A stretch of 33,613 nt of DNA from Bacilli bacterium (GCA_028699175.1 JAQVVC010000004.1:1-33613); one strand, 5' to 3'. Counted from the stretch's first letter, positions 21,998 to 31,227 are shown. Numbers and translations are program-made. Notes: generated from the sequence alone by a model not told the origin.

Positions 21998-22810
21998 ATG
22001 TTTAAGAAAGCAATTGAAGTAGGTTCTAGTTATACTAGACCTCTTTTAACTGGAAAAGTTAAATACAAAGATCGAGAAATACTTAATCTTATTAGTACTT
22101 TAATTATTTTAAATAAAGATGGTGATGTTTTAACTTCTGGTCAAGTAGCTGATCTTTTCTTAATTAGTAAAGATACTAATGAAGTATTTAATCCTATTAT
22201 CAAAGAAATGAAAGATTTAAAGAAAAAAGATATTAAAAAATTAGAAAAAAAATATGGCATAAAAGATAATACCATAATAAAACTTCATAATATCATAGTT
22301 CAAATAACTCCCAATGTAAATAATTTAGTTATTATTAAACATCCCTATCTTGATTTAGCTGTAATAAGATTTAAATCTATTAATAAAGACCAATTAAATA
22401 ATTTCCCCATTTTTAATCCTGAAGATAAAGCAATCGGTACATCAATATGTAATTTAGGATTTGCCTTTCCTAACTATGATGCTTTTTCATATGATAAAGA
22501 AAATGAAAAAATTATTATAACTAATAAAATCATGAATTTTCCTTTATTTCCTTTAAATGGTATTGTTACCAGGAATATAATTGATCCAAATGGATTAATT
22601 ACTATGTTTGAAACAAGTATTCCATGTTTACCAGGCCAAAATGGAGGACCAGTATTAAATATCAAGGGTGAAATTATTGGTTTATTAATAGGCAATAATA
22701 AAATTGTAGACCAAGAAAGCCCAGGTATAATGAATCTAGGTAATGCAATCAATTCTAATGTGATAATTGATTTTCTAGAAAATCATAATATCTCATATAA
22801 TAAAAAATAA
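21998..22810 (+). CDS. Trypsin-fold protein with catalytic His and Ser replaced (predicted inactive serine protease homologue)
   Basis: This 270-residue protein follows the trypsin-like peptidase pattern of the HtrA group. Residues about 28-60 give LISTLIILNKDGDVLTSGQV, where the family reads G-x-V-L-T-x-x-H-V; Gln49 replaces the His. HPYLDLAVIRF (Asp119) matches the Asp motif DLAVLK. PGQNGGPVLNIKGEIIGLLIG matches G-x-SGGP-x-x-x-x-G-x-x-x-G, but Asn215 replaces the Ser. Only Asp is left of the triad, so it is almost certainly not a protease. There is no signal peptide or PDZ domain. Residues about 60-100 add a Lys-rich helical insertion. It has a strong AGGTGAT ribosome site and follows the small membrane protein by 8 bases. 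A binding or structural role is inferred. Confidence 0.8.
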   Translation: MFKKAIEVGSSYTRPLLTGKVKYKDREILNLISTLIILNKDGDVLTSGQVADLFLISKDTNEVFNPIIKEMKDLKKKDIKKLEKKYGIKDNTIIKLHNIIVQITPNVNNLVIIKHPYLDLAVIRFKSINKDQLNNFPIFNPEDKAIGTSICNLGFAFPNYDAFSYDKENEKIIITNKIMNFPLFPLNGIVTRNIIDPNGLITMFETSIPCLPGQNGGPVLNIKGEIIGLLIGNNKIVDQESPGIMNLGNAINSNVIIDFLENHNISYNKK

Positions 22811-22817
22811 AAAATAA

Positions 22818-22826
22818 TGATATAAT
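22818..22826 (+). promoter_or_regulatory. Extended -10 promoter of the VanY-like gene
   Basis: TGA followed by a perfect TATAAT (22818-22826) lies 19 bases before the ATG, so the leader would be about 12 bases. No -35 is seen. Confidence 0.55.
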
Positions 22827-22845
22827 AAATAAAGGATGTGATATT

Positions 22846-23715
22846 ATGTGTTTAGATGAAAATACATTAGAAATATTTAATAATATTTTTATTTTACTGA
22901 GCATTATATTACCTTTATTATTTATAATTTTTTTATTTTATGATAAAAAAAGAAAAAAGAAATTTGGATATTATTTATTGTCATTAATTATAATTATTTT
23001 AATAATCTATTTTAGAGGTGAAATAATGAATATTAATATATGTGAATCTGATAAAAAAATAAATAACACTACAACTACAAAGGCAGTACCAGCAATAAAC
23101 AGTGATAATTACGTAGGAAAAACATCTAAAGGATATACAATCGAAAAAAAAGATGGGGTTTATTTTATTGACGGCTATTTAATTGTAAATAAATCATATG
23201 CATTAAGCGAGGATTTCATTCCTGAAAATACCCATCTAAAAATATCTGATGAACTTTGTATTTCTTGTATTGATAAAGAAGCATATAAAAAATGGTTAAT
23301 TATGAAAAATGATGCTGCTGCAATTGGTCTTAATATCCATATATCTAGCGGTTATCGCTCTTTTGGGTATCAAAAAGACATTTATAACGGATATGTAACA
23401 AAAGACGGTAAAGATATAGCAGATACATATTCAGCAAGAGCAGGTCACTCTGAACATCAAAGTAGTCTAGCTTTTGATTTAAATTCTATTGATTCTTCAT
23501 TTATAGCAACTAATGAAGGTAGGTGGGTTAACGAAAATGCCTACCTTTATGGATTTATTATTAGGTATCCTAAAGGCAAAGAAAAAATAACTGGATACAA
23601 ATATGAGCCATGGCATTTAAGATATGTCGGATTAAATCTTGCTAAAAAATTATATAATGATGGAAAGTGGATTACAATGGAAGAATATTTTGGTATTGAT
23701 TCCAAATATAAATAG
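22846..23715 (+). CDS. VanY-type D-alanyl-D-alanine carboxypeptidase, membrane anchored
   Basis: This 289-residue protein has two membrane helices (about 12-31 and 41-56) and then a Thr-rich linker. The extracytoplasmic catalytic domain has SGYRSFGYQ (from Ser168), RAGHSEHQSSLAFDLNS and EPWHLRYVG. Zinc ligands are His204, Asp211 and His257, with Glu254 as catalytic base, as in VanY and related zinc D,D-carboxypeptidases. The consensus Gly in SEHQTGLA is Ser here. It should remove the terminal D-Ala from peptidoglycan stem peptides. The membrane hairpin is longer than the single anchor of typical VanY. A start at the internal ATG 23026 is possible but would remove the hairpin; AAGGATGTG supports 22846. 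The next gene follows by 8 bases. Confidence 0.92.
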   Translation: MCLDENTLEIFNNIFILLSIILPLLFIIFLFYDKKRKKKFGYYLLSLIIIILIIYFRGEIMNINICESDKKINNTTTTKAVPAINSDNYVGKTSKGYTIEKKDGVYFIDGYLIVNKSYALSEDFIPENTHLKISDELCISCIDKEAYKKWLIMKNDAAAIGLNIHISSGYRSFGYQKDIYNGYVTKDGKDIADTYSARAGHSEHQSSLAFDLNSIDSSFIATNEGRWVNENAYLYGFIIRYPKGKEKITGYKYEPWHLRYVGLNLAKKLYNDGKWITMEEYFGIDSKYK

Positions 23716-23723
23716 GAGAAAAG

Positions 23724-23993
23724 ATGAAAGATACATTATTAGAAGATTATTTAACTGAAATTAAAGCCCTGCAAGTTGCTGATTACGAAAAAGCTTTAGA
23801 AAATAATTTTAAAACTAAAAAAGATTGGTATAATTTTATTATTAACCAAGAAGTAGATGAAATAGCAAACTGCATAATAAGCATATCTAATCGTTATAAT
23901 ATCCCTTTAGAAAGAGTTGCAAAAGATTTTGATTCATCAATGATTATGAGAGTTGGTAAAATAATTCAAAATAACACTAAAATAAGAAAATAA
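23724..23993 (+). CDS. Small helical protein, function unknown
   Basis: This 89-residue helical protein is not recognised. A Trp-Tyr pair (KKDWYNF) and a C-terminal segment RYNIPLERVAKDFDSSMIMRVGKI are its only marks. It follows the VanY-like gene by 8 bases with an AGGAGAAAAG ribosome site, so it is co-transcribed, and a strong terminator covers its end. Confidence 0.75.
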   Translation: MKDTLLEDYLTEIKALQVADYEKALENNFKTKKDWYNFIINQEVDEIANCIISISNRYNIPLERVAKDFDSSMIMRVGKIIQNNTKIRK

Positions 23994-24010
23994 TATAGTG
24001 TTATTTTTTT
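23968..24010 (+). terminator. Intrinsic terminator after the 23724 gene
   Basis: AAAATAACACTA (23968-23979) pairs perfectly with TAGTGTTATTTT (23996-24007), followed by a T-run. The stop codon of the gene is in the 16-base loop. The addB promoter begins 5 bases later. Confidence 0.85.
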
Positions 24011-24014
24011 AGCA

Positions 24015-24023
24015 TGTTATAAT
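24015..24023 (+). promoter_or_regulatory. Extended -10 promoter of addB-addA
   Basis: TGT followed by a perfect TATAAT (24015-24023) lies 16 bases before the addB ATG, giving a leader of about 9-10 bases that just holds the AGGTGAT ribosome site. There is no good -35. Confidence 0.6.
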
Positions 24024-24039
24024 TTAAATAGGTGATAAT

Positions 24040-26391
24040 ATGGATATAATTAAATATTTTGATCATAATGTTATATTTATCGTTCCTAATGAATATAAAA
24101 CTAACCTTATTAAACTTATTAATATTCAAAAAGAATTATATAATATTAAAGTCTTTACTATAAGTGAAATCAAAAAAAAATTATTATTTTCTTTTGATGA
24201 ACAGACTATTCTTTATTTAATGAAGAAATATAAGATGAGTTATTCTTACGCTATTGATATTGTAAATAATTTATATTATATATCACCTGATGAACAAAAC
24301 TTAAAACTTAAATATCTCGTAGATATAAAACAAGACTTACAAAATAATAATTTATTAATCTACGATAATTTCTTTTTAAATTATTTTAATAATAAAAAAT
24401 GTTATGTATATGGTTTTAATTATTTATATGATTTTGATAAGAATTTATTAAAAAAAATAAGTAATATAACTAAATTAGAATATATTAATGAAAATAAATT
24501 GCAATACAATCATCAGGTTCATTTATTTAAAAACATTAATGAAGAAATAGAATTTATTGCTAATGATATTATTGATAAAATTAATAATGGTATTAATATT
24601 AATAATATCTATCTATCTAATGTCAATAAAGAATATATTAGTACCATAAAAAGAATATTTTCTTTTTATAATATACCAATAAATTTAAATGAAAAAACTC
24701 CTTTATATTATATATTAAGCTCTTATAATTTAATTAATAATCTGGATAAACTTGAAGAGTATATTAAAAGTATTAAGAATACTGAAATTAAAAATAAATG
24801 TATTGATATTTTAAATAATTATTACTTTGTAAATGATTTAACAAGTATTAAAGATGTTATTGTCGAAGAATTAAAAAATAATTACCTTTCAAGCCCCATA
24901 TATAAAAACGCTATTAATATTATAGATTTAAAAAATAATTTTATAAATAATGATATGGAAATATATTTAATTGGTTTTGCAATGGAATATATTCCTACAA
25001 TTTATAAAGATGAAAATTTAATAAATGATAATATTAAACCTGATTACTTAGAACAAACTTGGAAATTAAATAATATCGAATTTAATATTTGGGAAAATAT
25101 AATAAATTCTACTAAAAATTTGACAATAACTTTTTCAGTAAGTAACTTAAAAGATTCTCTTTCTATATCTTCTTTAGCTAGAAATTTAAATATTATTAAC
25201 TGTACATACAAAGAAAGTAATTATTCAAATATTAGTAATATATTTAATTTAGGAATAATGCTAGATAACTATCTTAAATATGGTGATATAAGTGATAAAC
25301 TTTATTTATTAAATCATAATTATCCAAATACGAATTATTTAACTTACGATAATAGATATGATTTTATTAATCCTGAGTTAATAAAAAATTATTTAAATAA
25401 TACTGTCAATTTATCATATTCAAAATTAAATATTTATTATCAATGTTCTTTTCGCTATTATTTGGAGCATATTTTGAAATTAAATATCTATGAAGATAAA
25501 TTTGAACCTTACACAGGGAGATTATTTCATTATATTTTATCTAAAATATATGATAAGGATTTTAATTTCGATCAAGAAAAAAATATTTTTTTAGAAAATA
25601 ATTATTTTAACTTAAATCAATCCCATAAATTATTTTTAAATATAATGTGCGAAGATTTAAAAATATCAATTAACCATATTATGGATCACTATAAACAAAC
25701 ATTGTTTAAAGAAGTAGAATGCGAAAAAAACATAACGGTTATTAATAATAAAGATGATATTAATATAAATTTTAATGGTATTATTGATAAAATAATGAAA
25801 TATGAAAATAAAATTGCTATTATCGATTATAAAACAAACAAGCCAATTACTGATTTATCCCTAATAGATAAAGGAATAAATATCCAACTTCCGATTTATA
25901 TTTATTTAATTAAAAAGGAGTATCCTCAAGTAAATATAATCGGAATTTATCTTCAAAATATTAATCGTATAATTTCTAATTATGATCCAAAAAAAGAGTT
26001 TAAAAAAATAAAAAAAGATAATTTAAAATTGGCTGGTTACACGATTGATGATGAAAACATTATAAAAGAATTTGATTCCACATACTCAAACAGTGAATAT
26101 ATAAAATCAATGAAGCTTACATCAAAAGGGTTTTCTAGTAATGCTAAATTACTTAATAAAGATAGTTTTAACATGTTATATAAAATTGCCGAAAAAATGA
26201 TTAATGAAGGGGCTAATAACATTATAAATGCTAAGTTTGATATTAACCCTAAAATTATAGATAAAAAGAATTTAAGTTGTGAATATTGTGCTTACAAATC
26301 TATTTGCTTTGTTAATGATAATAATTTTAAGTATTTAAAAAAGGATATCGATTTATCTTTTTTAGGAGGTAATACCAATGAACTGGACTAA
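24040..26391 (+). CDS. addB: AddB-type recombination nuclease subunit, short form without Walker A
   Basis: This 783-residue protein ends in a RecB-like PD-(D/E)XK nuclease domain with Asp583 (GIIDKI) and the core IIDYKT (Asp596, Lys598). Four Cys, Cys469 (YYQCSFRYY) and Cys747, Cys750, Cys756 (CEYCAYKSIC), match the iron-sulfur staple of AddB. Upstream is a helicase-like region with no P-loop: the start reads VIFIVPNEYK instead of the G-x-x-GSGKT of Bacillus AddB. It is about 380 residues shorter than Bacillus AddB (1166). With addA (overlap 14 bases) it should process double-strand ends for RecA loading. The protein is strikingly rich in Asn, Ile, Lys and Tyr. The alternative name is a RexB-like partner, but the Cys staple favours AddB. 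Confidence 0.87.
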   Translation: MDIIKYFDHNVIFIVPNEYKTNLIKLINIQKELYNIKVFTISEIKKKLLFSFDEQTILYLMKKYKMSYSYAIDIVNNLYYISPDEQNLKLKYLVDIKQDLQNNNLLIYDNFFLNYFNNKKCYVYGFNYLYDFDKNLLKKISNITKLEYINENKLQYNHQVHLFKNINEEIEFIANDIIDKINNGININNIYLSNVNKEYISTIKRIFSFYNIPINLNEKTPLYYILSSYNLINNLDKLEEYIKSIKNTEIKNKCIDILNNYYFVNDLTSIKDVIVEELKNNYLSSPIYKNAINIIDLKNNFINNDMEIYLIGFAMEYIPTIYKDENLINDNIKPDYLEQTWKLNNIEFNIWENIINSTKNLTITFSVSNLKDSLSISSLARNLNIINCTYKESNYSNISNIFNLGIMLDNYLKYGDISDKLYLLNHNYPNTNYLTYDNRYDFINPELIKNYLNNTVNLSYSKLNIYYQCSFRYYLEHILKLNIYEDKFEPYTGRLFHYILSKIYDKDFNFDQEKNIFLENNYFNLNQSHKLFLNIMCEDLKISINHIMDHYKQTLFKEVECEKNITVINNKDDININFNGIIDKIMKYENKIAIIDYKTNKPITDLSLIDKGINIQLPIYIYLIKKEYPQVNIIGIYLQNINRIISNYDPKKEFKKIKKDNLKLAGYTIDDENIIKEFDSTYSNSEYIKSMKLTSKGFSSNAKLLNKDSFNMLYKIAEKMINEGANNIINAKFDINPKIIDKKNLSCEYCAYKSICFVNDNNFKYLKKDIDLSFLGGNTNELD

Positions 26392-29300
26392 AGAACAATT
26401 AGAAGCAATTAATAAAACAGGTTATAACATTATTGTTTCAGCAGGGGCCGGTTCAGGTAAAACGGCAGTTTTAACAGAAAGAGTAATTACAAAACTAAAA
26501 AACGGTTTACATATTAATGATTTATTAATATTAACATTTACTAACAATGCTGCTAAAGAAATGAAAGAGCGAATTAAAAAAGCCATTATCGAAATCCCTG
26601 AATTAAAAGATGAAATTAAATATATTGATAGCGCTGATATTAAAACTTTTGATGCTTATGTATTATCTCTAATAAAAAAATATTATTATCTTTTAAATCT
26701 AGAAAAAGATATTAATATTATCGATAGTTCGATTATATTACTTAAGAAAAAAGAAATATTAGATGATATTTTTAATAATTGGTATAATAATAAAAGTAGC
26801 AGTTTTGAAAACTTTATTACTACTTTTGAAGTAAAAAATGATAAAGAGATTAAAAACTTAATCTTAAATCTTGACCAAAAATTAGATTTATTGACTGATA
26901 AAAATGCCTTTTTAAAAAATTATATAAATAACTATTATAATGAAAATAATATTAATAAATATTTTGAAGAATATTTGAATTTAATTAAAAAAAGTATCAC
27001 GACTATAACAAATTGCTTATATAATCTAAAATTTGAAATAAGCAGTGATTATTATCAAAAACTCGAGGTATTGCTTTTTGATTTAATAAATAGTAAAAAC
27101 TATGAAGATATAAAAACTAATGCTATTATAGATATTCCGAGGTTACCTAATAATTCTTCTGATAAGGCTAAATATTTTAAAAGCGAAATAACCAACAACT
27201 TAAATGATATTAAAAAAATGACTCTTTTAAGTAAAAATGCCTTGATAAAAGAAGTATTTCAAACTAATGATTTTGCTAAGATAATAATATCAATATTAAG
27301 TGAATTAAATGAGAAAATAACTAAATATAAGTTAAAAGTTAATCACTTTGAATATAGCGATATTAGTAAGCTTGCTATTAAATTATTAAAAGAAAATGAT
27401 GATGTAAGACTGGAAATTACAAATAAATATCAAGAAATAATGATTGATGAATATCAAGATACCAGTAATATCCAAGAAGAGTTTATATCTTTAATTGATA
27501 ATAATAATGTTTATGTAGTTGGTGATATAAAACAATCTATTTATCGTTTTAGAAATGCTAATCCAACTATTTTTAAAAACAAATATGACTTATACAAAAA
27601 TGGAAAAGATGGAATAAAAATAGATTTAAATAAGAATTTTAGATCCAGAAATGAAGTAATTAATAGCATAAATAATATTTTTAATTATATAATGGATGAT
27701 AATATTGGTAATGCTAATTATAAAGAAGAACATCAATTAGAATTTGGTTATACTAATTATAGTACAATTGGTAAAAATAATTATAATAATGACCTTACTA
27801 TTTTAAATTATCAAAAAAGTAAAGAATACGATAATAGCGAATTAGAAGCTTTTATAATAGCAAAAGATATTAAACAAAAGATAAAAGATAATTATTTGAT
27901 TTTAAAAAACGGTATATTAACTCCTTGTACATATAATGATTTTTGTATATTAATTGATCGAAATTCTTCATTTGATATTTATAAAAAAGTTTTTAATTAT
28001 TTTCAAATACCGATGAATTTATATAAAGACGAAAATATTTTACATAACGATGAAACATACCTAATTAAAAATATTATTACCTTAATATTTAAAATTAATA
28101 ATAAAACTTATGATAATGTATTTAAAGCCTCTTTTATAGGCATTACTAGAAGTTATCTTTATGATTTGCTTGATGAAGAAATCTTTATTATATTTAAAGA
28201 TAATAGTTATTTTAAAAATGATATTTTTATTAAATGTGCTAATATAGCTTCTAATCTTAGTGAAATTAGTAATAAAGAATTAATTGAAAAAATTATTGAA
28301 ACATTTGATTTTTATCAAAAAATGATATCAGCTGGTAATATAGAATATCGAACTATAATTTTAAATAACTTATTAGATAAAGCCGATGAATTAAATAAAG
28401 TTGGTATAACTTTAGACAATTTAGAGGATTATTTTAATACTTTAATAACAAATAATAATGAAATTACTATCTCAGCAATTCCTGCAGGTAGTAATTCAGT
28501 CACTTTAACCAATATCCATAAATCTAAAGGACTAGAATATAATATATGCTATTATAGTGGTTTAAATAAAAGATTTAATTTAAAAGACTCAATTGATAAA
28601 TTTATTTTTAGTGAAGAGTATGGCCTAATATTACCTAATTATAATAATGGTATTAAAAAAACTTTTATTTTTGATTTGTACAAAGAAAAATATTACGAAA
28701 ATGAAATATCTGAAAAAATTAGATTATTTTATGTAGCTTTAACTAGATGTAAAGAAAAAATGATTATGCTAACGTCAATAAACAAAGACAAATTGCATAT
28801 TTTAAATCAAAATAAATTAGTAGATTATACAATAAGAATAAATTATCGTTCATTTCAAGATATATTAATATCAATTTATAATATAATTGAGAAATATATA
28901 ATTGAAAAAGACTTGATCGAAATTGATAAAAATTATAAAATTAATAATAAAACAGTTTTTAATAGTAACGAAAACAATCTTTCTATTGATGTTAATGATG
29001 TAGAATTTGAGAGAGAAATATTAACTCAAACAAAGTTTTCTAAAAATGATAAAACATTATATACTAGCAAAGAAAAAGAGGCATTAAATACTGGCACTAA
29101 AATCCATTATATTTTAGAAAATATAGATTTTATTAATCCTGATTATTCTATATTAAAAAATAATGAAAAAGATATTATTAAACAGTTTTTATCTCTTCCC
29201 ATATTAAAGAATATTAAAGATGCTATTATATTTAAAGAATATGAATTTATTAATGAAGAAAATAATAAAATAGAAAGAGGAGTTATCGATTTAATGCTGG

Positions 29301-29470
29301 TTTATAACGATCATATTGATATTATCGATTATAAACTTAAAAATATTAATGATGACGCCTACAAACAACAATTGGAAGGCTACAAAAATTATATTGAAAA
29401 GAAAACTAATAAAAAAACTAATATTTATTTATATTCTATATTAGATAAAGAACTAGTCCAAATAAATTAG
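26378..29470 (+). CDS. addA: AddA helicase-nuclease subunit
   Basis: This 1030-residue UvrD/Rep (SF1A) helicase has motif I SAGAGSGKTAVL (Lys28), motif Ia LTFTNNAAKEMKERI, motif II IMIDEYQDTS, motif III VGDIKQSIYRFRNA, motif IV NFRSR, motif V NIHKSKGLEYNICYYSG and motif VI FYVALTRCKEKMIML. The C-terminal PD-(D/E)XK nuclease has ERGVIDLML (Asp971), IDIIDYK (Asp984, Lys986) and QLEGYKNYI. The start WTKEQLEAINKTG is the normal AddA opening, and GAGGT supports this ATG. Size is a little below Bacillus AddA (1232). It overlaps addB by 14 bases and is transcribed with it. It translocates on the 3' strand and cuts in cooperation with AddB until a Chi-like site is met. Confidence 0.95.
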   Translation: MNWTKEQLEAINKTGYNIIVSAGAGSGKTAVLTERVITKLKNGLHINDLLILTFTNNAAKEMKERIKKAIIEIPELKDEIKYIDSADIKTFDAYVLSLIKKYYYLLNLEKDINIIDSSIILLKKKEILDDIFNNWYNNKSSSFENFITTFEVKNDKEIKNLILNLDQKLDLLTDKNAFLKNYINNYYNENNINKYFEEYLNLIKKSITTITNCLYNLKFEISSDYYQKLEVLLFDLINSKNYEDIKTNAIIDIPRLPNNSSDKAKYFKSEITNNLNDIKKMTLLSKNALIKEVFQTNDFAKIIISILSELNEKITKYKLKVNHFEYSDISKLAIKLLKENDDVRLEITNKYQEIMIDEYQDTSNIQEEFISLIDNNNVYVVGDIKQSIYRFRNANPTIFKNKYDLYKNGKDGIKIDLNKNFRSRNEVINSINNIFNYIMDDNIGNANYKEEHQLEFGYTNYSTIGKNNYNNDLTILNYQKSKEYDNSELEAFIIAKDIKQKIKDNYLILKNGILTPCTYNDFCILIDRNSSFDIYKKVFNYFQIPMNLYKDENILHNDETYLIKNIITLIFKINNKTYDNVFKASFIGITRSYLYDLLDEEIFIIFKDNSYFKNDIFIKCANIASNLSEISNKELIEKIIETFDFYQKMISAGNIEYRTIILNNLLDKADELNKVGITLDNLEDYFNTLITNNNEITISAIPAGSNSVTLTNIHKSKGLEYNICYYSGLNKRFNLKDSIDKFIFSEEYGLILPNYNNGIKKTFIFDLYKEKYYENEISEKIRLFYVALTRCKEKMIMLTSINKDKLHILNQNKLVDYTIRINYRSFQDILISIYNIIEKYIIEKDLIEIDKNYKINNKTVFNSNENNLSIDVNDVEFEREILTQTKFSKNDKTLYTSKEKEALNTGTKIHYILENIDFINPDYSILKNNEKDIIKQFLSLPILKNIKDAIIFKEYEFINEENNKIERGVIDLMLVYNDHIDIIDYKLKNINDDAYKQQLEGYKNYIEKKTNKKTNIYLYSILDKELVQIN

Positions 29471-29482
29471 TTCTTTTTTTTA
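29447..29482 (+). terminator. Intrinsic terminator after addA
   Basis: AAAGAACTA (29447-29455) pairs with TAGTTCTTT (29468-29476), followed by T's to 29481. The addA stop (29468-29470) lies in the right arm. Confidence 0.85.
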
Positions 29483-29506
29483 AAATTTGTATTTTGACAA
29501 TTTAGA

Positions 29507-29512
29507 TATAAT
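29507..29512 (+). promoter_or_regulatory. Possible -10 of the helicase IV-like gene
   Basis: A perfect TATAAT lies 25 bases before the ATG at 29538. A TTGACA occurs at 29494-29499 but is only 7 bases away, too near to pair with it, so the promoter is uncertain. Confidence 0.35.
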
Positions 29513-29537
29513 AAGTTAATTTGATTTAGGGGAACTT

Positions 29538-30908
29538 ATGAAATATGATATAGATCAAATTAAAGCTATTAAGTCAATGGATAATACTTTAGTAATAGCA
29601 GGAGCTGGTTCAGGTAAAACTACAACTATAATAGGTAAAATAGATTATATAATTAAAAATAATCTGTATGAGGAAGAAGAGATATTGATTATTTCTTTTA
29701 CTAACGAAACAGTTAAAGAACTTAAATCAAAAATAAAATATCAAATAGATGTAAAAACCTTTCACAAACTTGCTAAAGATATAATATCTAAAATAAATAA
29801 AGATTTATCAATCGCCAATGATTATGAATTAAAATACATTATTAATGAATATTTTAATTCTTATGGAAAGTATAACAAAAAAACTAATCTAATAATTAAA
29901 AGAATTATGCAAAGTGCTAATCAAAAGCAAATTCAAAATTTAATTTTTTCTTTTATAAATATTTATAAATGTAATTACGAAGACATATATTATTTATATA
30001 ATTTATATAAAAAAAGTATTTTTATAAATAAATATTATTTTAAAATAATTTTAGATATTTATTTAATTTATTCAAGTGAGTTAGAATCTTCTGGAAAAAT
30101 GGATTTTAATGAATTAATAATAAACGCGACTAAATATATTAAAGAAAATAAAGTGAAATTAAATTATAAATATATAATTATTGACGAGTTTCAAGATATA
30201 TCTTTAATTAGATTTAAACTAATAAATAGTATTCTTAATCAAAATAAAGCTCATATATTTGCAGTTGGTGATGATTTTCAATCAATATATAAATTCAGCG
30301 GATGTGATATATCATTATTTATTAATATTAAAACCCTACTACCTGATATAAATATAATTAAATTAAACCATAACTATCGTAATAATCAATCTTTAATTAA
30401 TATAGCTAATAGATTTATTATGAAAAATAAAAAGCAAATAATTAAGAACACAATATGCCATAAGGATGATTTAAAACCTATTAAGATAGTATTTTATGTT
30501 GACAAAAAAACTGTTGTTAACAATATTTTAAAAAATATAAAAGGTAATATCTTAATTTTAGGAAGAAATAATAAAGATAAAGAAATATTTAATATTATCG
30601 AAAATAAATACATCAAATTTTTAACCATTCATAGTTCAAAAGGAATGGAAGAAGATAATGTCATATTAATAAATTTAGAGAATAGTACCTTGGGATTACC
30701 ATTAAAAACCAAAAAAGAAAGCATATTAAACAAAATATTTAAGTGCGATTATATTATTCATGAAGAAGAAAGAAGATTATTTTATGTAGCTTTAACAAGG
30801 AGCAGAAACAATGTTTATTTAATTACTCCATATGATAATTATTCGGTATTTATTAAAGAAATAATAAAAGATAATTATAAAAATTTGGATTTTATTCACA
30901 TAAAGTAA
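29538..30908 (+). CDS. UvrD/Rep-family DNA helicase, helicase IV (HelD)-like core
   Basis: This 456-residue SF1A helicase has motif I AGAGSGKTTT (Lys27), SFTNETVKELKSKI, KTFHKLAKDI, MDFNELI, motif II IIIDEFQDIS, the block FAVGDDFQSIYKFSGCDISLF, LNHNYRNNQSLINIANRFI, motif V LTIHSSKGMEEDNVILINLE and motif VI FYVALTRSRNNVYLI. The GDDxQ-I-Y-SG block and RxNxxI-x-x-x-ANRFI pattern match E. coli helicase IV. It lacks the N-terminal domain of HelD and is much shorter (684 in E. coli), so it is the helicase core alone. It may unwind recombination or repair intermediates next to AddAB. GGGGA is the ribosome site. Its stop region overlaps a convergent gene by 17 bases. Confidence 0.9.
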   Translation: MKYDIDQIKAIKSMDNTLVIAGAGSGKTTTIIGKIDYIIKNNLYEEEEILIISFTNETVKELKSKIKYQIDVKTFHKLAKDIISKINKDLSIANDYELKYIINEYFNSYGKYNKKTNLIIKRIMQSANQKQIQNLIFSFINIYKCNYEDIYYLYNLYKKSIFINKYYFKIILDIYLIYSSELESSGKMDFNELIINATKYIKENKVKLNYKYIIIDEFQDISLIRFKLINSILNQNKAHIFAVGDDFQSIYKFSGCDISLFINIKTLLPDINIIKLNHNYRNNQSLINIANRFIMKNKKQIIKNTICHKDDLKPIKIVFYVDKKTVVNNILKNIKGNILILGRNNKDKEIFNIIENKYIKFLTIHSSKGMEEDNVILINLENSTLGLPLKTKKESILNKIFKCDYIIHEEERRLFYVALTRSRNNVYLITPYDNYSVFIKEIIKDNYKNLDFIHIK

Positions 30909-31227
30909 AACTGATTTCGGTAATTGGGATTCCTTTTATATAGGCTTCGATATTATATTCTTCTGATTTCCTTTTTTTTTGCAGTTTCATGAAATTATTT
31001 ATTGCCTCATCAATATTATTGTTTTTCATATTGTAACAGTCTTGATATGAGCAAAATTTATGATAAGTTATATTTTTATCAGTGAAATATTTCATAATAT
31101 TTTTAGAATTTATACCATTAAGTTGCTTTGTAATATATGAGCATTCTTGATATGCAAAACTTTGATTAGTAAATTTTAATAAAATTCCTATTAATAACAC
31201 AATAATAAAATATATATACTTCCTCAT
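30892..31227 (-). CDS. Small secreted protein with Cys residues, function unknown
   Basis: This 111-residue protein is not recognised. It has a signal peptide (MRKYIYFIIVLLIGILLKF, likely cleavage after SFA near residue 25), so it is exported or anchored. The mature part has four Cys, including CSYITK and FCSYQDCYN; two share a CSY motif, which suggests disulfide pairing. A predicted helix (EAINNFMKLQKKRK) follows. The ribosome site AGGAG supports the ATG. It overlaps the end of the convergent helicase gene by 17 bases and no terminator is visible between the two. Confidence 0.72.
   Translation of the reverse strand: MRKYIYFIIVLLIGILLKFTNQSFAYQECSYITKQLNGINSKNIMKYFTDKNITYHKFCSYQDCYNMKNNNIDEAINNFMKLQKKRKSEEYNIEAYIKGIPITEISFTLCE

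Noticed and set aside
22474..22752. Minus-strand open frame of 92 codons
   Set aside because: It is antisense to the trypsin-fold gene, which shows family motifs.
29494..29499. Perfect TTGACA before the helicase IV-like gene
   Set aside because: It is only 7 bases from the perfect TATAAT, and 17 bases downstream there is only a weak TAATTT, so no convincing pair exists.
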